Origin: Pedosphaera sp.
Lineage (GTDB): Bacteria; Verrucomicrobiota; Verrucomicrobiia; Limisphaerales; Pedosphaeraceae
Reading direction: 5' to 3'
Length of the DNA stretch: 11,749 nucleotides
NCBI GenBank assembly: GCA_028293465.1
Contig: JAQGOT010000067.1
Coordinates: 1-11,749 of the forward strand
Numbering within the stretch: position 1 is the stretch's first letter; each line of letters starts with the position of its first letter. Shown here one piece after another: positions 7,219-11,749 of this stretch. Position numbers and translations under genes: made by a program. The notes beneath the pieces were generated by a model that saw nothing but the letters and a program-made list of their open reading frames with translations, ran no database searches and was not told the origin of the DNA.

Positions 7219-8511
7219 ATGGCAAGCCGCAACCCCGACTGTTCAGGGTCTGTAGAAGAGCATTGCGTTTCTCGTATTGGTTGGGTGAACGTGGTGCTGG
7301 CGGCCGTCTTAATGTTAGCCACGTTGCCGGGTCGGACTCAAGGTTTGGGGCTGATCACCGAACCGCTCCTGAAAGATCTGAACCTCGACCGCACCGCTTA
7401 TGCCCACATTAATCTTTGGGCCACTCTCTTGGGGGCTGTCTTCTGTTTTCCAACGGGCTACCTGACTGACCGTTTTGGTCTGCGCTGGGTGGCCGGTGTG
7501 TTCACGCTTTTGCTGGGGTTGACGGTCTGGGTGATGAGCGTCATCACTGGCAGTTTCGTTGCTTTATTTGTGCTGATCACGCTTACCCGCGCCTTGGGCC
7601 AGAGCGCGCTTTCCGTTGTTAGCATCACCGCCGTTGGCAAGTCAGTCGGTAAAAAGCCGGGACTTGCCATGGGCATCTACTCGGTTCTCCTGAGCATCTT
7701 CTTTGTCATCGCATTCGGCGTGGTCGGACATTCCGTCCAACAACAAGGTTGGCGCGCGGCCTGGCACCAAATTGCCGCCGCCCTGATTTTCGTGATCACG
7801 CCCTTGGTCCTGATCTTCTTGCGCGATCAAGTCGGCTTGAAAGGATCGAAGCCCGTTGATCCATCGCCCGGCATCATCACATATTCCGATAGCCTGAGTC
7901 TGCCTCAAGCCCTGCGCACTTCCGCTTTCTGGGTTTTTGGCGTTGGGATCGCCCTTTTCGGTCTCGTCTCATCAGGTCTGGGTCTTTTCCAACAAGCCGT
8001 GCTTGCGGAACACGGATTTGACCAGAAAACCTACATTGATTTTCTCGTGGTGACCACCCTGGTCGCTCTTCTGGGACAACTGTTGTGTGGCTGGCTCACG
8101 TTGCGTCTGCCGTTACGTCGGCTCGTGGGTGTGGGCCTCTTTCTTTACGCCGTTGCCCTCGCTTTCCTGCCTTTCATTCGCACCAAGCCTCAGCTGTGGC
8201 TCTTCGCGCTCGTGATCGGCGCTGCCGGCGGGTTCATCACAGTGATGTTCTTTGCGGTTTGGGGCCATGCCTTCGGCCGCGCGCACTTGGGCCGCATTCA
8301 AGGCGTGGCCCAGCTCCTGACCGTCCTGACTTCGGCCACCGGCCCGTTGCTCTTTGCCGAGTGCGCCAAACACACCGGCTCCTACACGCCGCTGCTGCTA
8401 GGCTTGGCCCCCGCCGTGCTCCTTCTCGGCCTTGCCGCTTGGAGAGTATCCATGCCCAAGCTTTCATCCGCGCCGGAAATGCCCGTCCTGCCCGAACCGG
8501 TCGCAGGTTAA
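7219..8511 (+). CDS. Major facilitator superfamily transporter
   Basis: A secondary transporter of the inner membrane, 430 aa, the usual MFS length. Hydrophobic segments run from about residue 22 to 415 and fit 12 helices, with a polar central loop at about 197-230. The MFS signature between helices 2 and 3 is present at 80-89 (GYLTDRFGLR). The short entry motif LPGRTQGLGLITEPLLKDL after helix 1 resembles uncharacterised MFS proteins rather than a family of known substrate, so I give no substrate. The ATG at 7219 leaves a 21-residue polar N-terminus; there is no clear Shine-Dalgarno, and a later GTG would cut into helix 1. It is a single plus-strand gene, divergent from the 111-aa gene. The next downstream terminator I can see is at 8705-8732. 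Confidence 0.92.
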   Translation: MASRNPDCSGSVEEHCVSRIGWVNVVLAAVLMLATLPGRTQGLGLITEPLLKDLNLDRTAYAHINLWATLLGAVFCFPTGYLTDRFGLRWVAGVFTLLLGLTVWVMSVITGSFVALFVLITLTRALGQSALSVVSITAVGKSVGKKPGLAMGIYSVLLSIFFVIAFGVVGHSVQQQGWRAAWHQIAAALIFVITPLVLIFLRDQVGLKGSKPVDPSPGIITYSDSLSLPQALRTSAFWVFGVGIALFGLVSSGLGLFQQAVLAEHGFDQKTYIDFLVVTTLVALLGQLLCGWLTLRLPLRRLVGVGLFLYAVALAFLPFIRTKPQLWLFALVIGAAGGFITVMFFAVWGHAFGRAHLGRIQGVAQLLTVLTSATGPLLFAECAKHTGSYTPLLLGLAPAVLLLGLAAWRVSMPKLSSAPEMPVLPEPVAG

Positions 8512-8594
8512 GGACGAATCGCGCGGGGTTCGACCGGCTTTACCGCCACTTTCAGTAACGCCGAAAACAAACCCGCTGGCGCTTCGCTCCTGGC

Positions 8595-8735
8595 AGGTAG
8601 GACTACCTCCGACCGTGGATTGAGCGGCGGTCCGATATACCCCCACCCGCTGAACTGCTTGGATAATTGCGGGCAACCCTCTTGTGAGGGTGTGCTACTC
8701 GTTGGGCCAGCCTCGCAGGGGGCTGGCCTTTTCTC
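8595..8735 (+). ncRNA. Candidate structured RNA (or leader) ending in a terminator
   Basis: On the plus strand five potential stems follow each other: AGGTA/TACCT with loop GGAC (8595-8608); GACCG/CGGTC (8611-8632); CCCGC/GCGGG (8646-8673); ACCCTC/GAGGGT with loop TTGT (8676-8691); and the terminator stem (8705-8728). The length of about 140 nt would suit a small RNA or a riboswitch-type leader. I do not recognise a known class: no SRP, RNase P or common riboswitch core is seen. 6S RNA is possible by length only. The 5' end is unknown; 8595 is simply where the structure begins. It could also be just the 3' UTR of the MFS gene. Confidence 0.35.
8705..8732 (+). terminator. Rho-independent terminator
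   Basis: Perfect 8-bp stem GGCCAGCC (8705-8712) and GGCTGGCC (8721-8728), loop of 8, followed at once by TTTTCTCTC. It would end transcription from the MFS gene or from the structured element, about 100 bp before the small protein gene. Confidence 0.85.
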
Positions 8736-8831
8736 TCGTCAGCTTCAGGTTCCCACCGTAGGACAAACTGCCGCCAAACTTTTCGTATCCGCCGATACCC
8801 AACCCACCGTGGCCGCGGTACTCTGGCGCCC

Positions 8832-9017
8832 ATGAAAGTGCTGATTCAACACTCTGAAAAAATGAGTTATCTCGCAGGCAACGGCCGCTGGGTGGCCTCC
8901 GAGGATGAGGCCGACGACTTCTTTACCCTCCGTGAGGCGCACATCATCGCAGAGTCTGAAAAAATTAAGAACTTTCGAATCGTGATTTATACCCCCAGGC
9001 AGGAATCTCAACCTTAA
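8832..9017 (+). CDS. Small conserved-looking protein, 61 aa
   Basis: From the ATG at 8832, 61 aa and soluble. The pattern is beta (MKVLIQHS), aromatic and Gly-rich turn (YLAGNGRW), acidic helix (SEDEADDFFTLREAHIIAESEK), and final beta (FRIVIYTP). This resembles a family of small uncharacterised proteins I associate with Verrucomicrobiota and Planctomycetota, with the same start (xVLIxxS), a Trp near 17 and a closing IVxY/F strand; the function is unknown. No Shine-Dalgarno is visible. An internal ATG (residue 11) is less likely because it would remove the first strand. It sits downstream of a terminator, so it likely has its own promoter. It converges on the NUDIX gene with a 27-bp gap. Confidence 0.7.
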   Translation: MKVLIQHSEKMSYLAGNGRWVASEDEADDFFTLREAHIIAESEKIKNFRIVIYTPRQESQP

Positions 9018-9044
9018 GCGCTGCCATCGAACCACCGCGGCTTG

Positions 9045-9512
9045 CTATCGCCACAATTCCGGTGAACTCACCAGTTTCTCCAACAGCCGCTTGTCCGCCG
9101 CGGGGAAGGCATAGGCATCAAGTTGCCCCTTGCCGACCCAAACGAAATCCTGGCAGCCCAACGCGCGCGGCTCATGACGCTGCCACACGCACTTGAAAAA
9201 CTGCAGGTGAACGGCTTTCTCGGGATACTCGTGCGTGATGCTCTCGATCAACTCTTTGACCTCCACCTCAATCCCCAGCTCCTCCCGCAACTCCCGCTTC
9301 AGGCAATCTTCAAAAGATTCGTTGAGATGCCGCTTGCCTCCCGGAAATTCCCACAGGCCACCCAGATGATCCTGCGGCCGTCTTTGAGTGAGGAGCAGCA
9401 GCCCGTTGCGAAATACCAACCCGGCGGAAACTTCAATCAGCCTGCCAAGCCCGCCTTCCGGATCGCGCATGGGCTCTGGCTTGTAGGCGTCAGGGCTGTC
9501 AGCATTCGTCAT
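9045..9512 (-). CDS. NUDIX hydrolase, MutT-like
   Basis: It hydrolyses a nucleoside diphosphate linked to another moiety; the closest likeness is MutT, which clears 8-oxo-dGTP, but the substrate cannot be assigned. It is 155 aa. A complete Nudix box runs from Gly59 to Ile81 (G-x5-E-x7-RELREELGI; Glu65, Arg73, Glu74, Glu77 and Glu78 present), preceded by the MutT-typical LLLTQRRPQDHLGGLWEFPGG. It lacks the C-terminal extension of longer MutY- or ThiE-fused forms. The ATG at 9512 is supported by a GGAG at 9518-9521, five bases upstream; the first 22 residues are a polar extension. It begins 17 bp after ugd stops, so it is probably the last gene of that transcript. Confidence 0.93.
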   Translation of the reverse strand: MTNADSPDAYKPEPMRDPEGGLGRLIEVSAGLVFRNGLLLLTQRRPQDHLGGLWEFPGGKRHLNESFEDCLKRELREELGIEVEVKELIESITHEYPEKAVHLQFFKCVWQRHEPRALGCQDFVWVGKGQLDAYAFPAADKRLLEKLVSSPELWR

Positions 9513-9529
9513 GCGAACTCCGTGCTCGG

Positions 9530-10819
9530 TCAGCGTCCGATGCTCTTGTAAATGAAACCCAGCTCCTCCATCTCCCGCACATCGAATAAATTGCGCCCGT
9601 CAAACAGGATGGGATGCGTCAGGGTTTTCCGCACGCGTTCCAGGTCCAGATTCTTGAACTGCGGCCACTCGGTCGCGATGACCATTGCATCACAACCCTC
9701 CGCCACTTCGTTCATGTCCTCGACATAAGTGACGTTCTTGAGCACGGCTTTGGCCTTCTCCATGGCCTTCGGATCATGGACTCGCAGGACTGCCCCTTCT
9801 TTTTGCAAACGCTGGCACAACTCAATGGCCGGTGACAATCGGATGTCATCCGTGTTTTGTTTGAAGGCCAGCCCCAACACACCGATGCGCTTGTCTTTCA
9901 GCACCCAGAGCGTCTCGACGATCTTTTTGAAAAACCGCGTCATCTGCTCCGCATTGATCCGCTGCACTTCCTTCAGCAGGCCGAAATCGTAACCAAGTTG
10001 CTCCGAAATTTTGATGAACGCGCTGAGATCCTTCGGGAAACAGCTTCCGCCAAATCCCAGCGAAGCATCCAAAAACCGCCGGCCGATCCGCGCATCCATG
10101 CCCATGCCATTCGCCACCTCCTGCACGTTGGCGCCCGTCGCCTCGCAAATCACCGAGATGGCATTGATATAGGAAATCTTCAGCGCCAGAAAAGAATTCG
10201 CCGCGTGCTTGATCAATTCCGCCGAATTGATGTCGGTGATGATGATGGGCGCGTTAAATGGCGCATAAATCTCCTTCATCGCCTGCACCGGCCGTTGCGT
10301 CTTAACCCCCACCACGATCCGGTCCGGGTGCATCAGGTCATCCACGGCGAACCCTTCGCGCAGGAACTCCGGGTTGCTGGCCACGTCAAACTCCACCTTC
10401 GCTTTGCAATAGCGCTTGATCGTTTCCGACACTTTGTCCCCGGTCTTCACCGGCACCGTGCTTTTATCCACGATGATCTTGTAACTGGTCATCGCGGCCG
10501 CGATGTCCCGGGCCACGCCCTCGATGAAACTTAGGTCCACCGAACCGTCCTCTTGCGGCGGTGTCGGCACCGCAATGAAAATCACATCGGATTTTTCGAC
10601 CCCTTCCTTGGTCGAAGCTGTAAAAGTCAGCCGGCCCGCCGCCACATTTTTTTTCACCAACTCATCCAGCCCCGGCTCGTAAATGGGCATTCCCCCCGCC
10701 TGCAAAAGCTTCACCTTAGCCTCGTCGCGATCCACGCACACCACCTGGTGCCCGACTTCTGCGAAGCACGTGCCCGTTACTAAGCCGACATAGCCTGTTC
10801 CAATGATGGTTAATTTCAT
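9530..10819 (-). CDS. ugd: UDP-glucose 6-dehydrogenase
   Basis: It oxidises UDP-glucose to UDP-glucuronate with two NAD+, giving a precursor for capsule, exopolysaccharide or lipid A sugars in the cytoplasm. It is 429 aa, typical for the bacterial Ugd/TuaD type. Seen in order: Rossmann motif GTGYVGLVTG at 7-16; the NAD-side STVPVKTG at 120-127; NPEFLREG at 149-156; ELIKHAANSF at 201-210 with the conserved Lys204; catalytic GFGGSCFPKD with Cys260 and Asp264; and C-terminal domain motifs GLAFKQNTDD and ATEWPQF with final GRNLFD. The residue numbering matches known family members, which supports the ATG at 10819. There is no Shine-Dalgarno; a strong hairpin ends 17 nt before the start. It lies between the TPR-like gene and the NUDIX gene, all on the minus strand. 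Confidence 0.97.
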   Translation of the reverse strand: MKLTIIGTGYVGLVTGTCFAEVGHQVVCVDRDEAKVKLLQAGGMPIYEPGLDELVKKNVAAGRLTFTASTKEGVEKSDVIFIAVPTPPQEDGSVDLSFIEGVARDIAAAMTSYKIIVDKSTVPVKTGDKVSETIKRYCKAKVEFDVASNPEFLREGFAVDDLMHPDRIVVGVKTQRPVQAMKEIYAPFNAPIIITDINSAELIKHAANSFLALKISYINAISVICEATGANVQEVANGMGMDARIGRRFLDASLGFGGSCFPKDLSAFIKISEQLGYDFGLLKEVQRINAEQMTRFFKKIVETLWVLKDKRIGVLGLAFKQNTDDIRLSPAIELCQRLQKEGAVLRVHDPKAMEKAKAVLKNVTYVEDMNEVAEGCDAMVIATEWPQFKNLDLERVRKTLTHPILFDGRNLFDVREMEELGFIYKSIGR

Positions 10820-10836
10820 GCAGATGAATTTTTGGC

Positions 10837-10866
10837 GGAACGGGTTTTAACAAAAACCTCCGTTCC
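10837..10866 (-). promoter_or_regulatory. Strong hairpin in the ugd leader
   Basis: In the ugd direction: GGAACG, a GA bulge, GGTTTT, loop TGTT, AAAACC, CGTTCC. That is 12 pairs with one two-base bulge, ending 17 nt before the ATG. It has no T-run after it, so it is not a standard terminator. It shares 8 bases with the upstream hairpin at 10859-10882, so only one can form at a time. Confidence 0.5.
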
Positions 10867-10882
10867 TTATGTTCAAAACGGA
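10859..10882 (-). terminator. Weak terminator-like hairpin after the TPR gene
   Basis: In the minus direction TCCGTT (10882-10877), a 12-base loop, AACGGA (10864-10859), then GG and a run of five T. The stem is short and the loop long, so termination would be partial at best. It sits between the TPR-like gene and ugd. Confidence 0.35.
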
Positions 10883-10902
10883 ATTTTAACCATCACGCAG
10901 CC

Positions 10903-11697
10903 TTACGGCTTGTTGGTGATGGTCGGAGGAATTCCCGTGGCGGCTTTCGGGGCGGCCGGCGCCGAAGTGCCAATGGGAGCCGGCACGACCGGCGTCACCG
11001 TGGGCGCTGCAATGGGTGCGGGTGCTGGCTTTGGCTTCAAATTGGGATACTTGGCCAGCAACTCAGCCGCCTGAATTTCAGCCTCCGCAGTCCACGAATC
11101 ATTGTTCCGACCCTTGGTCAAATCCTCGTAGAGTTTCAAAGCCTGTTCCGGCTTGCCTTGAACCAGGTACAACCGTGCCAACGCGGACTTCGCCTGCGGT
11201 ATCGCCGCGTTCTGCGGGTAACGATCCGTGAATTCCTTGTACTTCGCCGCCGCATCTGCTGACTTCCCCTGTGCCTCCAGGCTGGCTGCGACTCCTAATT
11301 GCGCCTGGATCGTCCATGGGCTCTCGGGATATTGCTGCAGAAACTTCTGAAATTCATCCCCCGCCTCCTTGTACTTCCCCGCATCAAACAAAACTCCGGC
11401 CCCCATCAGCAAAGCGCGCCCGCCCGCACTGGTGCCGGCATACTCACTCGCCACCTTCGCATAGGCGTCCGCCGGGACCGGGGTCGCCGGGGTGCCCGCC
11501 GCGTGGGCTGGCGGCCTCAGGTTGGCCAACGCCTCGTTGGCCTGGGTTTCGTGACGGTTATTGTTCCAGACATAAAGCCCAATGCCTAAGCCCACCACCG
11601 CCACCGCCACCGTGAGGGTGATCAGTTTGGTCCGGTTCGTGTGCGCCCAGGTTACTAAACGATAAACGTCTGCCGACTGTGTTACATCAGATTCCAT
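10903..11697 (-). CDS. Membrane-anchored TPR-like protein
   Basis: From the ATG at 11697 it is 264 aa. A short cytoplasmic N-terminus is followed by one hydrophobic segment at about 24-44 (LITLTVAVAVVGLGIGLYVW), so the rest is probably periplasmic. Residues 92-218 carry TPR-like helical pairs (for example AGKYKEAGDEFQKFLQQYPES, then GKSADAAAKYKEFTDRYPQN, then GKPEQALKLYEDL). A Pro/Ala/Thr-rich tail covers about 219-264. The layout resembles YfgM/YbgF-type proteins that assist envelope assembly, but no specific partner can be read. The frame is open to a TTG at 11739, but the ATG is preferred because the extension is odd (MRFWWL). No clear Shine-Dalgarno. It is the first gene of the group with ugd and the NUDIX gene inside the window. 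Confidence 0.88.
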   Translation of the reverse strand: MESDVTQSADVYRLVTWAHTNRTKLITLTVAVAVVGLGIGLYVWNNNRHETQANEALANLRPPAHAAGTPATPVPADAYAKVASEYAGTSAGGRALLMGAGVLFDAGKYKEAGDEFQKFLQQYPESPWTIQAQLGVAASLEAQGKSADAAAKYKEFTDRYPQNAAIPQAKSALARLYLVQGKPEQALKLYEDLTKGRNNDSWTAEAEIQAAELLAKYPNLKPKPAPAPIAAPTVTPVVPAPIGTSAPAAPKAATGIPPTITNKP

Positions 11698-11749
11698 ACT
11701 TAGGGTGTGAAATCTTCCGGTCAGCCACCAAAAACGCAAGCCTGAAATA

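Larger units (their letters stand above)
8512..8831. other. Spacer of 320 bp with hairpin-rich segment and terminator
   Basis: The gap between the MFS stop and the small protein start. The first 80 bases show nothing clear. From 8595 to 8732 it holds consecutive inverted repeats ending in a strong terminator (listed separately). The last 100 bases before the ATG at 8832 show no Shine-Dalgarno and no firm promoter. Short open frames here are not gene-like. Confidence 0.7.

Noticed and set aside
8595..8735. tRNA, SRP RNA or RNase P RNA
   Set aside because: No cloverleaf with a TTC loop, no SRP GGAAGGA-type core and no RNase P core were found.
9857..10534. Open frame of 225 codons on the plus strand
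   Set aside because: Antisense of ugd, rich in His and Arg; the ugd motifs are complete on the other strand.

Overview
The window looks like an ordinary chromosomal segment of a moderately GC-rich Gram-negative bacterium. No rRNA, transposase, integrase, phage gene or CRISPR array is visible. The gene mix (RpoN, a YycJ/WalJ-type metallo-hydrolase, GlnE, Ugd), start codons mostly without a clear Shine-Dalgarno, and a spacer full of short degenerate tandem repeats suggest Verrucomicrobiota, perhaps the Pedosphaera/Limisphaerales side. That assignment is an inference from style, not from a marker gene.

Left part (1-6724). The 5' 434 codons of rpoN (sigma-54) leave the window on the minus strand at base 1. 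Divergent from it is a YycJ/WalJ-type MBL-fold hydrolase (plus strand, GTG start at 1526). It converges on, and overlaps by 19 bp, a minus-strand run: an unrecognised 111-aa protein, a membrane-anchored family 2 glycosyltransferase, then glnE, the glutamine synthetase adenylyltransferase/deadenylylase. rpoN and glnE are both nitrogen-control genes and lie about 1 kb apart, which may or may not be functional. A six-copy heptamer tandem repeat fills the gap between the 111-aa gene and the glycosyltransferase.

Middle part (6742-9017). A spacer of about 480 bp without a convincing gene holds four different degenerate short tandem or dispersed repeat families in a row. It is followed by a plus-strand MFS transporter. 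Next comes a spacer of 320 bp with a string of potential hairpins that ends in a perfect 8-bp GC stem plus T-run (a Rho-independent terminator). This is either a small structured RNA or a leader. A 61-aa conserved-looking small protein follows.

Right part (9045-11749). A minus-strand group reads from right to left: a membrane-anchored TPR-like protein, ugd (UDP-glucose 6-dehydrogenase) and a MutT-type NUDIX hydrolase. The 83-bp gap before ugd has two mutually exclusive hairpins, one ending 17 nt before the ATG, which looks like a possible attenuation device. Ugd supplies UDP-glucuronate for surface polysaccharide, and the glycosyltransferase upstream of glnE could use such sugars, but the two are about 4 kb apart and not clearly linked.

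I did not find a clear new multi-gene system. The most notable items are the structured element at 8595-8732, the ugd leader hairpins, and the mosaic of repeats at 6348-7106.
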